Shown: piece after piece, positions 44,534 to 54,133 of the stretch
Layout: each line of letters starts with the position of its first letter
Numbering within the stretch: position 1 is the stretch's first letter
Source of the DNA: Anammoximicrobium sp964645045
Lineage (GTDB): Bacteria; Planctomycetota; Planctomycetia; Pirellulales; Pirellulaceae
Direction: 5' to 3'
Length of the DNA stretch: 64,000 nucleotides
Assembly (NCBI GenBank): GCA_964645045.1
Contig: CAZXYZ010000007.1
Location: 1 to 64,000, forward strand
Notes under the pieces: generated by a model
Seen by the model: the letters and a program-made list of their open reading frames with translations, nothing else
Told to the model about the DNA's origin: nothing
Database searches by the model: none
Position numbers and translations under genes: made by a program

Positions 44534-46144
44534 ATGAAAGCTCTCGCCACGATTGTCTGCGTCCTGTTTTGCCCAGTCGTTTGGGAGGTATCGGTGTCTG
44601 CCGCCGAGCAGGCACCCGCGATCGCGAAGATTGAATTGGCGCCGAACCGCGCCATACGCCTCAATGAGCAGCCGTTCTTTCCGATCATGGCCTGGTTGCA
44701 GGACGCCGCGAATTTCCCGGCCGCGCGGGACTGCGGCATGAATACCACCGCCGGGTATTGGGCAGGTTCCAGCGGCACCCGGGACGTCGTCGAATATCAA
44801 GCGTTGGTCGCTCAGGCCGGCCTGTACGGGGTGCTGCCGTTCGAGCCGCGTCTGAAAGGGCATCCGCAATTGCTCGGCTACATCCACGACGACGAGCCGG
44901 ATCTGCCGCACCAGGTCAACGATGCAACCGTGCTCCCGGCGGCGCATTTGGCGATCAACCGCAGCACGCCGCTGTGGAAGATCGTCGACGGCGTGACGCA
45001 CAGCTGGTCCGTACTCGATCCGCTGGCGAACGCGGCAGTCACGATCCAACTGCCGCAACCGGTCACGGTCGAGCGGTTGGCGGTGTGGTTGACGATTTCA
45101 CCCGGCTTGGCGGCCGCGAAGGAGGTGGCATTCGAGGGCGACGGCCAGCCGCTGCTGACGGCGACGCTCGAGGCGAAGAAAGGCCGACAGGAGTTGCCGC
45201 TGCCTGCGCCCGCCACCTTCCGCGAGTTGAAGCTGACCGTGCGCTCGACTTATCCCGGGCAAAACGAGTGGGGTTCGCTCAGCGAAATCGAGGGCTTCGA
45301 CAAAGCGGGCCAAAACGTGCTGCTCTCGCCCCCACGCCACGAACCACGTGCTGAACCCCAGGCCGTCCTGGCGAAATACCGGGAAATCAAAGCCGCCGAT
45401 CCGGAGCGGCCCGTGTTCATGACGGTGACCGGCAACTTCCACCCGCACTTCGGCAAGTGGACCGACCAACAGCGGAATTCGCTTTACACGGGGTATTTCC
45501 AAGCCGCGGACATCCTTGGCTACGACATCTATCCGATCTACGGCTGGAACAAGCCCGAGTGGATTCATCTGGTCCATGAGGCGACGGAACTGCTGGCGCA
45601 ACAGGCGGGGCAGCGGCCACTGTACGCCTGGATTGAAACCAGCAAAGGCGGCCAATGGACCGGAGCGCTGGAGAAGCAGAAGGACGTCACGCCGGCGCAC
45701 ATCAAGGCCGAAGTCTGGATGGCCATCTGCCGAGGCGCGACGGCCATCGGCTATTTCACGCACGTCTGGAAGCCTGCCTATCACCAGTTCGGCGTGCCGG
45801 AGGAGAACCGCATCGCCCTGCGGGAAATCAACGCCCAGATTACCCGGTTGGCGCCGGCGATCCTAAGCGACGAACCGATGCCGGCCGTAACGATCCGGAC
45901 CGAGGCGGATGTCAAGCTGGATGTGCTGGCCAGGCGGCACGCCGGCAGCCTGTACCTTTTCGCGGTGAATTACGATGAACGGGCGGTGCCGGCCCAGGCA
46001 ACCGTCACGGTACCGAATCTTCCGGCGGAAGCGGAAATCGAAGTGTTGGACGAGCGTCGGGTGATCCGCGCCCGGGCCGGAAGCTTTAGCGATGACTTCG
46101 GCCCGCTCGCCGTCCACTTGTACCGCGTCAAACAGGCGAACTGA
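44534..46144 (+). CDS. secreted glycosidase-like protein
   Basis: A 536-residue protein. Signal peptide 1-23. The outer parts look like a TIM-barrel glycosidase of clan A type (FPIMAWLQDAANFP, LLGYIHDDEPDLP, LGYDIYPIYGWNKPEW, LYAWIETSKGG). A discoidin-like (F5/8 type C) beta-sandwich is inserted near residues 150-260 (VTIQLPQPVTVERLAVWL). A C-terminal beta domain follows. It may act on plant- or algal-type polysaccharides. The substrate is unknown. It overlaps the PhyH gene tail-to-tail by 17 bases. Confidence 0.65.
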   Translation: MKALATIVCVLFCPVVWEVSVSAAEQAPAIAKIELAPNRAIRLNEQPFFPIMAWLQDAANFPAARDCGMNTTAGYWAGSSGTRDVVEYQALVAQAGLYGVLPFEPRLKGHPQLLGYIHDDEPDLPHQVNDATVLPAAHLAINRSTPLWKIVDGVTHSWSVLDPLANAAVTIQLPQPVTVERLAVWLTISPGLAAAKEVAFEGDGQPLLTATLEAKKGRQELPLPAPATFRELKLTVRSTYPGQNEWGSLSEIEGFDKAGQNVLLSPPRHEPRAEPQAVLAKYREIKAADPERPVFMTVTGNFHPHFGKWTDQQRNSLYTGYFQAADILGYDIYPIYGWNKPEWIHLVHEATELLAQQAGQRPLYAWIETSKGGQWTGALEKQKDVTPAHIKAEVWMAICRGATAIGYFTHVWKPAYHQFGVPEENRIALREINAQITRLAPAILSDEPMPAVTIRTEADVKLDVLARRHAGSLYLFAVNYDERAVPAQATVTVPNLPAEAEIEVLDERRVIRARAGSFSDDFGPLAVHLYRVKQAN

Positions 46145-47027
46145 TCTGCGGGGCGCGGGGGTCAAACAACAGCGGAAAGAACTGGCCGCCCATCGGCTGG
46201 CCCTTGGGCACCGGCGGCACGCCGGCCAGCAGCGGTTCGTCGGAGTCGGAGCGGGTGCCGTCCAGAAATGCGTTGATGACCGTCGCGCGGCGCGGCCGCT
46301 CGCTACGGTTTTCGAACGAGCCGTGAATCGTCAGGCCGTGGTGAAACGTACACTCGCCTTTCTTCAATTCGACGGCCACGGGCTTGCTGAATGCCGCCCA
46401 CTGCCGGTCATCGAGCACCTCGCGGATCGCGTGCATGTCGCCGGCCAAACCGGTGATGGGCAGCAAGGTCCAGCGATGGCTGCCGGGCACGTAATGCACG
46501 CAACCGTTCTCGCGAGTGCTGTCGTCCAGTCCGATCCAACACGTAATATGGGCGATCGGCTGGGTCCGCGTCCAATACGAGTAATCCTGGTGCCAAGCCA
46601 CGACGCCGCCGTGCCGCGCCGGCTTGCAGAACAGCTGGTCGTGCCAGAACCGTACCGCACCGCCCAGCAACTGGCTGGCTGGCACCGTGAAGGCCGGATG
46701 CCATAGCACGTCGTGAAAGCCCGGCTTGATTCGCCACGCGCCCAGGGCGTGGAACAAAACCGTGTTCGGATCCGCCGCCTCGTTGGTATGGTACTCGTAC
46801 CAGAGTTCGCGCCCCGTGTGCTGCGGATCGAAAAACTCGGCCAGTTCGCCGCGCAATTGCTCGATCTGGTCGTCCGTCATCACACGGACGCCCGGCAAGT
46901 AGCCGTGCTCGTGGTAGAACGCGACCTGATCGTCCGTCAGCCGATACTGCTCCCATTGCTCCCGCGTCACGGGCCAATTGAACAAACCGCCGAGGGGTTG
47001 GTGTCGAGTCGAAAGATCTGCGGGCAC
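46128..47027 (-). CDS. phytanoyl-CoA dioxygenase (PhyH) family protein
   Basis: A 299-residue protein. GTG at 47027 follows GGAGAGA and is preferred over the open frame to 47111. Iron ligands: His and Asp in AWHQDYSYW near 143-146 and His in FHHGLTIHGS near 228-235; a late Arg binds 2-oxoglutarate (RPRRATVINAF). It is probably an Fe(II)/2-oxoglutarate-dependent hydroxylase. The substrate is unknown. Planctomycetes have many paralogs. Confidence 0.88.
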   Translation of the reverse strand: MPADLSTRHQPLGGLFNWPVTREQWEQYRLTDDQVAFYHEHGYLPGVRVMTDDQIEQLRGELAEFFDPQHTGRELWYEYHTNEAADPNTVLFHALGAWRIKPGFHDVLWHPAFTVPASQLLGGAVRFWHDQLFCKPARHGGVVAWHQDYSYWTRTQPIAHITCWIGLDDSTRENGCVHYVPGSHRWTLLPITGLAGDMHAIREVLDDRQWAAFSKPVAVELKKGECTFHHGLTIHGSFENRSERPRRATVINAFLDGTRSDSDEPLLAGVPPVPKGQPMGGQFFPLLFDPRAPQISSPV

Positions 47028-47111
47028 GACAATCTCTCCGGAAAAGGTTGGGCACCAAGAAAGAACAACCCGGACGGACCAGGCTGCGCGTACGTTACGA
47101 TGGCTAGGCAT

Positions 47112-47273
47112 ACCGTGGAAAATGAACTACCCACGCGAATCTAGCACGGATGGCAAAGCCGGGGCACGGATGAGGAAACAAGCCCGCCATTCATCCGTGC
47201 CCCGGCTTTGCCATCCGTGCTATTCGACGCTGTCCAAAGTCCGCTGGGTAGATTATTTCCTGCTGGCTGCCTT
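47112..47273. repeat. 162-bp dispersed repeat, copy 1
   Basis: Contains 32-bp perfect inverted arms, TAGCACGGATGGCAAAGCCG at 47142-47173 and the reverse complement at 47191-47222. Flanks (GAAAATGAACTAC on the left; GCTGGCTGCCT on the right) are shared with copies at 50971 and 58619. Confidence 0.9.
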
Positions 47274-47334
47274 ACGTTGTACGCTCCGCACAGGAGAAAA
47301 AGCAAGACGGGGGCGGCGTCCAGCGGAGTACGGC

Positions 47335-47721
47335 TCATTCGCCGGCGGCCGCTTGGCGCCGACGGGCGGCGATGAAGCTGTTGACGCACAGCGCGACCAG
47401 CAGCCAACAAATTGCCGCCATCAGCAGCACGGAACCGAGCGCCATCGTGTTGACGTCCGCGCCGCCGGCGAGCTTTACGAGGGCCATGACGCCGCGGCCA
47501 CTGGCTGCCAGGGCTCCCAGCAAACCAATCGTGGCTACAACATGCATCGCGTGTTTGCGCCAGGAAGGCCGGAGCGCGGTCAAACCGCAGCCCAACAGCA
47601 GGACGCCGAACACGGCGGGAATCAGGGCCGTTTTGCTCGGATTGGCGTCCGACGAGCCGAAGTAGGTTCCCAGGCCCAACAGAGTGAGCATCACAGCCAA
47701 GGCAATCGTGGTTTTCGCCAT
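47335..47721 (-). CDS. integral membrane protein of unknown function
   Basis: A 128-residue protein. ATG at 47721 follows GGAGACG. Four predicted membrane helices: IALAVMLTLLGLGTYFG, ALIPAVFGVLLLGCGLTAL, VVATIGLLGALAASGRGV and MALGSVLLMAAICWLLVAL. It ends in a basic tail. No family is recognised. Confidence 0.7.
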   Translation of the reverse strand: MAKTTIALAVMLTLLGLGTYFGSSDANPSKTALIPAVFGVLLLGCGLTALRPSWRKHAMHVVATIGLLGALAASGRGVMALVKLAGGADVNTMALGSVLLMAAICWLLVALCVNSFIAARRRQAAAGE

Positions 47722-48008
47722 GCAATCGTCTCCCGAGGCGGCCTGTGGCCGCAATGAACTTTCCCGATATTGTAGCCGTTGGGAAAGCGGGGGGAATCAC
47801 TGTCACCTGAGAAGCACCGGGGAATCTCCGGCTGGGATAACGGTCAGAGCAAACCGGCGGCAATAAGCATCCGGGAGGCGGCCAGCAGATGTGGCGTGCG
47901 CAAACAAAAACCCTCGGATCGAAATCCGAGGGTTCGCTGATCACGCTGGTCCGTTCCGTGCAAGCGCCGGATCAACCGGCGAACGCACTGCTCGACGGGA
48001 CCGCATTT

Positions 48009-48848
48009 CTACTTCTGAGCGGCCTTCTGGATCGCTCCCTTGCCGCAGTCGACCGTCTTCTGCTCGGCACCGCAGTAACCCTTTTGAGCGGCGGGCTCGC
48101 AGCAGGTCTCAGTTTCACAGCCGACTTTGCCCCAGCCCCGCAAGCGTGGGCGGCAGGACAGTGCAAACGGCTCGCAGCTCTTTTGGCAAACCGGCCCTTT
48201 TTGGCACACGGGGCCGCAGTCCTTCTGGCTGACCGGTCCGCATTTCTGCTCGACGCCGCAGGACGGCTCGCAGGCGGCATGTCCCCAGCCCCGCAACCGC
48301 GGGCGGCAGGGCAGCGCGAACGGCTCGCAGCTCTTTTGCCAAGCCGGGCCTTTTTGGCACACGGGGCCGCAGTCCTTCTGGCTGACCGGTCCGCATTTCT
48401 GCTCGACGCCGCAGGACGGCTCGCAGGCGGCATGTCCCCAGCCCCGCAACCGCGGGCGGCAGGGCAGCGCGAACGGCTCGCAGCTCTTTTGCCAAGCCGG
48501 GCCTTTTTGGCACACGGGGCCGCAGTCCTTCTGGCTGACCGGTCCGCATTTCTGCTCGACGCCGCAGGCTGGCTCGCAGGCGGCATGTCCCCAACCCCGC
48601 AGACGCGGGCGGCAGGGCAACGAGAACGGTTCGCCGCCCTTCTGGCAGGCGGGGCTCTTCTGGCAAGCGGAATCCCAGTCCTTTTGCGTGGTTTCGAGCT
48701 TTCCACCGTCCGACTCGAGCGGTGCGGGCTCTTCCAGGACAGCCTCGTCGCCAGCCAGACGCAACCAATCAAACGCGGAGGCATTGACGCCTCCAAAACA
48801 GACCAAATACGTCAGGACACCAACGGGCAAGATCATGTGACGCTTCAT
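48009..48848 (-). CDS. secreted cysteine-rich protein with 51-residue repeats
   Basis: A 279-residue protein. ATG 48848 follows AAGGAG. Signal peptide (MILPVGVLTYLVCFGGVNAS). The mature part contains near-identical tandem 51-residue units (153 bp), each with RPRLRGWGHAACEP, CGVEQKCGPVSQKD and CGPVCQKGP, and a diverged last unit. The Cys density suggests many disulfides. The opposite strand also has a long open frame (47889-48878), explained by the repeat composition. It may be a cell-surface or crateriform/wall protein. Confidence 0.75.
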   Translation of the reverse strand: MKRHMILPVGVLTYLVCFGGVNASAFDWLRLAGDEAVLEEPAPLESDGGKLETTQKDWDSACQKSPACQKGGEPFSLPCRPRLRGWGHAACEPACGVEQKCGPVSQKDCGPVCQKGPAWQKSCEPFALPCRPRLRGWGHAACEPSCGVEQKCGPVSQKDCGPVCQKGPAWQKSCEPFALPCRPRLRGWGHAACEPSCGVEQKCGPVSQKDCGPVCQKGPVCQKSCEPFALSCRPRLRGWGKVGCETETCCEPAAQKGYCGAEQKTVDCGKGAIQKAAQK

Positions 48849-49399
48849 CTCTGCACTCCTTACAAAACCGGGAACTAGACGTGAAACAGTGACTTTCAGA
48901 CTCAATACTGCCGTCACCAGACCGCTAGTCACCCTCCTTCAACCGCCCACGCGGTTGCGACGCTGACGTCCGGCTGTCAACCTTCCATGCGTATTCTTAC
49001 CTCATCTATCGTCCGCAAAGTTATCGCAGTTTATCTAATTTGACCATGTTCACTGTTCATCGAGCCCCAGAAACGCTATCTCTTGATTTTTTGGATTGAA
49101 GCTGATTTGCCTTTTTGACCGAGGCTCCGCTTTAAGTCGCCCCGAAGTTCGCACCCTTAGGGGGACAAGACAAATCGATCTTCGGAAAGGGATTTCCTGG
49201 CGACGATGAAGGTTTTCAGGTCTTGGGATGGCACGGCGGAATAGTTGCCGCGTGCCTGTGCGAATAACCGGAACACCCGGCCAATCCGGGCATTGGCCTT
49301 CGGCTTCCGCGCAGCCGCCAAACTTGACACCCTTCAATCCCCAACTTATTATCGCTGTGTGGGTTGCCAGAACTCCTTTTGTTAACGGCAATTAGCGTC
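48849..49399. other. 550 bases between divergent genes
   Basis: It holds the promoters of the Cys-rich gene and the membrane gene at 49400. The composition is less GC-rich than the neighbours. I see no gene or clear motif. Confidence 0.4.
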
Positions 49400-50971
49400 A
49401 TGAGTAATCCGCTTGTCTGCCAGATCCTCGGCGGCGTGTTAGCGCTGTTTTTCATCTTCCTGCTCGTGATGTGCTGGAAGACGTGGCGGATTCTGCACAT
49501 TTTGTCGGCATTTTTTGTGTTTGCAGCCGTCTGCACGTTCCTCGCTTTCGCCTCGTTCGTGCTCAAGACTCAAGCGGCGTGGCGGGTGCGTTACGAGACG
49601 CACAAAGTTGCGGTGGCCAAGGAGGAAGTGGAACAGGTCAAGCTGCTGCAAGGGGATTTGATCGCGGTCCAGCAGACAGAAGAATGTATTCGCAGCGCCC
49701 GAGCCAAGTTGGACGACGAGGTACTCGATCGCGGCCGGGTGTGGCGAGAGTGTACACCAGTCGCAGCGGTCGATGCTGACACGTTCCGAGTCAAGACGGT
49801 GCCCGCCAGTCAACCGGCGGGGCAAGCTCCGGAGCCCAGCGGCATCGCGGCCCAAATGGTGCTGTACGCGTTTGCCGAAAAGGACAGCAAGGACGGCTGG
49901 AAAGTCCCCGGCTTCTACTTGGGCGAATACACCGTCGACGAGGCGACGGATACGGAAGTGACGCTCAGTGCCACGATCCCGTTGGACCCCGATCAGATTC
50001 AACGCATCCAGCAAGGCGGCGCTACGTGGGCCCTGTACGAAGTCATGCCCGTTGACAGCCACGAGGCGTTTGCCCAAATGGACGCCGCGGAAAAACGATG
50101 GTTGGGAATGAGCAAAGAGGCTTTGGCGGAGTACTTCCCCAACGTCTTCAATTGGCCACCGGAACAGTATGACAAGTTCCTTGACACGTTTGCCCGCTTT
50201 AACCGCGATGTCGCCGACACGGACTCGCCCGACGATACCTGGATCTTGGTCAAGTTTCTGAAAAAGCACACGATTCCGGTGGACAGCGATACCGCACAAT
50301 CGCTTCTGGAGGGAGAAGCCCGCTATTTTGACAACAGCGGGCGGGCCGTAGAAGCTCGTCTGCGGCGAGGCGAAGACGGAACCGTCACGTTCGAGATCGG
50401 CGACACCGGCTGCTTTGATTTGGACTCGGCCACGTCCTTGATCGACGATGGCATCTGCGAAAAAATCAAGCCGGTCTATCGTCGGCAATTACACGATTAC
50501 GCGCGTTTCTTCCGCGAAACTTACTACCGGCACCGCGAACTGGATGAATCCATCCTCAGGCAGAGGCGGGACACGGACATCCTGGTCAACCTGAAAACCA
50601 ACGTCGAAGCCCAGGCCGCGGCGAAACAGATGGACAAGGACAAGCTGGCTTCGGATCTGGTGGGCTTCAAGACGGAATTGAACCAGGTTACCAGCTACAC
50701 TCAGATGCTGGATGCCGAGTGGGAGAAATCGCGCGTTCGGCTCAGTGAGCTGTACCGCAGGAACCTCGAATTGTCGGCCGAATTGACCCAGGTCCAAGCC
50801 CAGTTGGCCGACGAGATCAACCGCCGCACGGCGGCAGCCACGGGCGTCACGCCACCCGCGGCCGCGACGCCGCCCGCCGCGACGCCGCCGCCCGCCACAG
50901 CTATACCGCCTGCGCCCGCAGCGTCTGCCCCAGCCACGCCCCCGCCGCCCCCCGCACCGGCAACGCCCTGA
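49400..50971 (+). CDS. membrane protein with coiled coil and Pro-rich tail
   Basis: A 523-residue protein. ATG at 49400 (MSNPLVCQILGG) is chosen. Two membrane helices (ILGGVLALFFIFLLVM and LHILSAFFVFAAVCTFLAF). A long coiled coil follows, then a beta-rich region and a second coiled coil near 400-480. The Pro/Ala tail is low complexity. Resembles planctomycete proteins of unknown function. A repeat copy starts at its stop codon. Confidence 0.65.
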   Translation: MSNPLVCQILGGVLALFFIFLLVMCWKTWRILHILSAFFVFAAVCTFLAFASFVLKTQAAWRVRYETHKVAVAKEEVEQVKLLQGDLIAVQQTEECIRSARAKLDDEVLDRGRVWRECTPVAAVDADTFRVKTVPASQPAGQAPEPSGIAAQMVLYAFAEKDSKDGWKVPGFYLGEYTVDEATDTEVTLSATIPLDPDQIQRIQQGGATWALYEVMPVDSHEAFAQMDAAEKRWLGMSKEALAEYFPNVFNWPPEQYDKFLDTFARFNRDVADTDSPDDTWILVKFLKKHTIPVDSDTAQSLLEGEARYFDNSGRAVEARLRRGEDGTVTFEIGDTGCFDLDSATSLIDDGICEKIKPVYRRQLHDYARFFRETYYRHRELDESILRQRRDTDILVNLKTNVEAQAAAKQMDKDKLASDLVGFKTELNQVTSYTQMLDAEWEKSRVRLSELYRRNLELSAELTQVQAQLADEINRRTAAATGVTPPAAATPPAATPPPATAIPPAPAASAPATPPPPPAPATP

Positions 50972-51132
50972 CCGCGGAAAATGAACTACTCACGCGAACG
51001 TAGCACGGATGGCAAAGCCGGGGCACGGATGAAAGGCAGGCACTTTTCGTTATCCTTGCCCCGGCTTTGCCATCCGTGCTATCCGACGTCTTCAATGTCC
51101 GCTGGGTAAACTATTTTCTGCTGGCTGCCTAA
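50971..51132. repeat. 162-bp dispersed repeat, copy 2
   Basis: Same layout and orientation as copy 1. The inverted arms are at 51001-51032 and 51052-51081 with one mismatch. It begins at the last base of the upstream stop codon and may act as its terminator. Confidence 0.9.
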
Positions 51133-51188
51133 CGCCGCCCGCGGGAATGAACTCAATCGGCTGCGCCGGGACCAGAAACCCTGATCTT

Positions 51189-51989
51189 TCACCGAAACGC
51201 TTGTTCGCTGCTGGGGAAAACGCCGTTGTGGACTTCTTCGCAGTACTGGCGGACGGCCTGGGAGATCATCCCGTGCAGATTGGCGTATTGCTTGACGAAC
51301 CGGGGCAGCGGGGCGGGAGTGATTCCCAGCAAGTCGTGAATCACCAGGACTTGGCCGTCGCAGGCCGCGCCGGCGCCAATGCCGATGGTGGGGATGCTGA
51401 GCGTCTGCGTGATTTCGGCAGCCAGCGACGCCGGGATGCATTCCAGGACCAGTCCGAACGCACCGGCACGCTCGGCAGCTTGTGCGTCTTGCATTAACCG
51501 CTGTTCGTCCCGCTGCACTTTGTAGCCGCCCATCTGGTGGACGTTCTGAGGCCGCAGACCGACGTGGCCCATCACGGGAATGCCCGCCGACACCAAGGCG
51601 GCAATCACCTCGGTCTGTTCGGCGCCGCCCTCGAGTTTCACCGCCTGGCAACGGGACTGTTTCAGGATTCGGGCGGCAGCCTCGACCGCCTTGTGTACGC
51701 CGGTATAGGCGGTCGGAAACGGCAGATCCACAATAATCAGCGCCCGTTCGACCGCCCGGCCGACGATTTCCGCATGGTAGATCATCTCGTCCAAGGTCAC
51801 CGGCAAGGTCGTTTCGCGGCCCTGCACGACCATCGACAAGCTGTCCCCAACCAGAATCGCGTCCACACCGGACTCGTCCAACAGCCTGGCCATCGGATAG
51901 TCGTAGGCCGTCAGCACGGCAAGCTTGCGGCCCTGGCCCTTCATGCCCCGGAAACTGGGAACGGTTACACGCTCGGGTTTGCTGTTCAT
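51189..51989 (-). CDS. panB: 3-methyl-2-oxobutanoate hydroxymethyltransferase
   Basis: A 266-residue enzyme of pantothenate synthesis that adds a hydroxymethyl group from methylenetetrahydrofolate to 2-oxoisovalerate. ATG at 51989 (MNSKPERVTVPSFRGMKGQG). Signature segments: AVLTAYDYPMARLLDESGVD, VGDSLSMVVQGRETTLPVT, VKLEGGAEQTEVI, MGHVGLRPQNVHQMGG and IGIGAGAACDGQVLV. The length fits the family. The frame extends upstream to 52115 but without support. The gene is divergent from the PDZ gene at 52130. Confidence 0.97.
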   Translation of the reverse strand: MNSKPERVTVPSFRGMKGQGRKLAVLTAYDYPMARLLDESGVDAILVGDSLSMVVQGRETTLPVTLDEMIYHAEIVGRAVERALIIVDLPFPTAYTGVHKAVEAAARILKQSRCQAVKLEGGAEQTEVIAALVSAGIPVMGHVGLRPQNVHQMGGYKVQRDEQRLMQDAQAAERAGAFGLVLECIPASLAAEITQTLSIPTIGIGAGAACDGQVLVIHDLLGITPAPLPRFVKQYANLHGMISQAVRQYCEEVHNGVFPSSEQAFR

Positions 51990-52129
51990 GCGGGCATTGT
52001 GACGCGCCGCTGACGGACTGGCAAGCGGAGCGGGACATGGAACCGGGGGACGTGGCGGGCGGACGGTGGATGCGTTCTGGCTGCGTTGGCCTTCTCGCCA
52101 CTTGGTGGAAAACATGGTAAACTTTGGCC

Positions 52130-54115
52130 ATGACTGAAATCACGCACATTCGATCCAGCGGCTTACGCTTCTCTGCAGCCATCGGGTTGGCCACTTTCCT
52201 GCTTCCGTTTATCGTTGCAGGGCAAGACGACCTCGCCGCCCTGGAGGAACAAGCCCTCAAGGCGGCCGTCGCCCGGGTTGCGCCGTCCGTGGTGCGGATC
52301 GAGACGATCGGCGGGCTGGAACAAGTCGAGCGCGTCCTGGTCGGCACCGGAGCGACGACCGGCTTGGCGGTCTCGGCGGACGGGTACATCATTTCCAGCG
52401 CGTTCAATTTCATTCAACAGCCGTCGTCCATCTTGGTGACCTTACCCAGCGGCAAGCGGGCGACGGCACAGATCGTGGGCCGCGACCGCAGCCGCATGCT
52501 GGTGCTGCTGAAGGTGGCCGGTGACGAACCGCTGGTGGTCCCCGAGGCCGTGCCCCGCGACCAGATGAGTGTCGGCCAATGGACGATCGCGGTGGGCCGC
52601 ACCTTCGAGCAGAACCCGCCCAACGTCTCGGTGGGCATCCTCAGCGCGACCAGCCGCATTTGGGGCAAAGCGATTCAAACCGACGCAAGAATTTCGCCCG
52701 GCAATTATGGCGGCCCGCTGATCGACATTCGCGGCCGAGTGTTGGGCGTGCTGGTGCCCTTGTCGCCGCAGCAACAGGATGAAGTGGCCGGGGCGGAGTG
52801 GTACGACTCGGGCATCGGCTTTGCCGTCCCGCTGGCCGATGTCATCCCGCACTTGGACAAACTGAAACGCGGCCAGGAGTTACACCCGGGCCTGCTAGGC
52901 ATCACACTCAAAGGCAACGACATCTACGCCGACCCAGCGGAGGTGGCTGCCTGCCAGCCCAAGTCGCCCGCGCGGCAGGCGGGGCTGCAAGCGGGTGATC
53001 GAATCGTCGAAGTCGACGGCGTCAAAGTCGTTCGCCAGTCGCAACTGCGGCACGCGTTGGGGCCTCGCTACGCTGGCGATCAGGTGAAGCTGGCCATTCT
53101 GCGAGGCGACCAGCGAGTGGAACTGACCGTCACTTTGACCGGCAAGCTGGAGCCGTACGAAAACCCGTTCCTCGGCCTGCTGCCCGATCGCTCGCCGTCC
53201 GCGAAACCGGGAATTGCCGTTCGTTACGTCTACCCCGACAGTCCGGCCGCCGACGGGGGGATACTCCCCGAGGACCGCTTGGTGCGGCTGGCCGAAAAGC
53301 CGGTGACGGACGTCGCTTCGGCGTGGGAAATCCTGGGCAGCTATGAGCCCAAACAGAAGGTTAAACTGACCGTCGAACGCGGCATCGAAACCAAGGAATT
53401 TGAACTGGAATTCGCGAGTTTGCCGACCGCGGTCCCCGAGAATCTTCCGGCGGCCCGCAAGCCTGTCGAGACGGCCCCCGGAGACCGGCCCCCGGTCGGC
53501 GAAGTGAGCATCAAGCTGCCGGAGGAGACGAATGAATGTCTGGCCTACGTGCCCGACAATTATCATCCCGATGTCGCGTATGGCGTCGTGCTGTGGCTGC
53601 ACGAGCCCGGCGGATTCGACCGCCGCAAGTTGGTCGACGCCTGGAAGGACCACTGTCGTGCCAACGACCTGATCCTGCTGGCCCCCCAAGCCGCTGATCC
53701 GAACCGCTGGCTGCCCACCGAGGTCGACTTCGTCCGCAAGACCCTGGACGACGTGCTCTCGAAATACCGCATCGACCGGACGCGAATCGTTGCCTGCGGA
53801 CACCAGGCCGGCGGAGCGATGGCGATGCTGACCGCCTTTTCCCACCGCAGCCTGATCCGCGCCGCGGCGGTTACCGACACGGCTCTGCCGGGACGCCTGC
53901 AAGTGGCCGCCAACGATCCGATTGAACGCCTGGCCATCTTCATCACCATCGCCGAAAAGTCCGATGCGGCCCAGCGCATCCAGGGACAGGTAACGCGCCT
54001 GCAGGAGATGAAGTACTCGGTAATCCTGCAGAAAAACCCTGGCGATCCCCGCCCGCTGGACGACAAGGAACAAGCCGCCTTGGTCCGCTGGATCGATACC
54101 CTGGACCGGCTGTAG
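52130..54115 (+). CDS. inactive HtrA-like/PDZ/esterase-like fusion protein
   Basis: A 661-residue protein. A signal anchor near residues 15-35 precedes an HtrA-type trypsin fold whose triad positions are replaced: the His position is Phe92, the Asp position is Met123 and the Ser position is Tyr193 (GNYGGPL). Two PDZ-like domains follow (near 260-330 and 350-430; SPARQAGLQAGDRIVEVDGV). The last 200 residues look like a PHB-depolymerase-type alpha/beta hydrolase, but the nucleophile elbow is GHQAGG with Gln559 instead of Ser. It may be a scaffold or sensor. Clear membership in the fold families is inferred from motifs. Confidence 0.8.
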   Translation: MTEITHIRSSGLRFSAAIGLATFLLPFIVAGQDDLAALEEQALKAAVARVAPSVVRIETIGGLEQVERVLVGTGATTGLAVSADGYIISSAFNFIQQPSSILVTLPSGKRATAQIVGRDRSRMLVLLKVAGDEPLVVPEAVPRDQMSVGQWTIAVGRTFEQNPPNVSVGILSATSRIWGKAIQTDARISPGNYGGPLIDIRGRVLGVLVPLSPQQQDEVAGAEWYDSGIGFAVPLADVIPHLDKLKRGQELHPGLLGITLKGNDIYADPAEVAACQPKSPARQAGLQAGDRIVEVDGVKVVRQSQLRHALGPRYAGDQVKLAILRGDQRVELTVTLTGKLEPYENPFLGLLPDRSPSAKPGIAVRYVYPDSPAADGGILPEDRLVRLAEKPVTDVASAWEILGSYEPKQKVKLTVERGIETKEFELEFASLPTAVPENLPAARKPVETAPGDRPPVGEVSIKLPEETNECLAYVPDNYHPDVAYGVVLWLHEPGGFDRRKLVDAWKDHCRANDLILLAPQAADPNRWLPTEVDFVRKTLDDVLSKYRIDRTRIVACGHQAGGAMAMLTAFSHRSLIRAAAVTDTALPGRLQVAANDPIERLAIFITIAEKSDAAQRIQGQVTRLQEMKYSVILQKNPGDPRPLDDKEQAALVRWIDTLDRL

Positions 54116-54133
54116 CGACGGAGGAGCACCCCG

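Noticed and set aside
47889..48878. Long plus-strand frame opposite the Cys-rich repeat gene
   Set aside because: The frame is kept open by the 153-bp repeats. The minus-strand gene has the signal peptide and AAGGAG, and the plus frame has no ribosome binding site.
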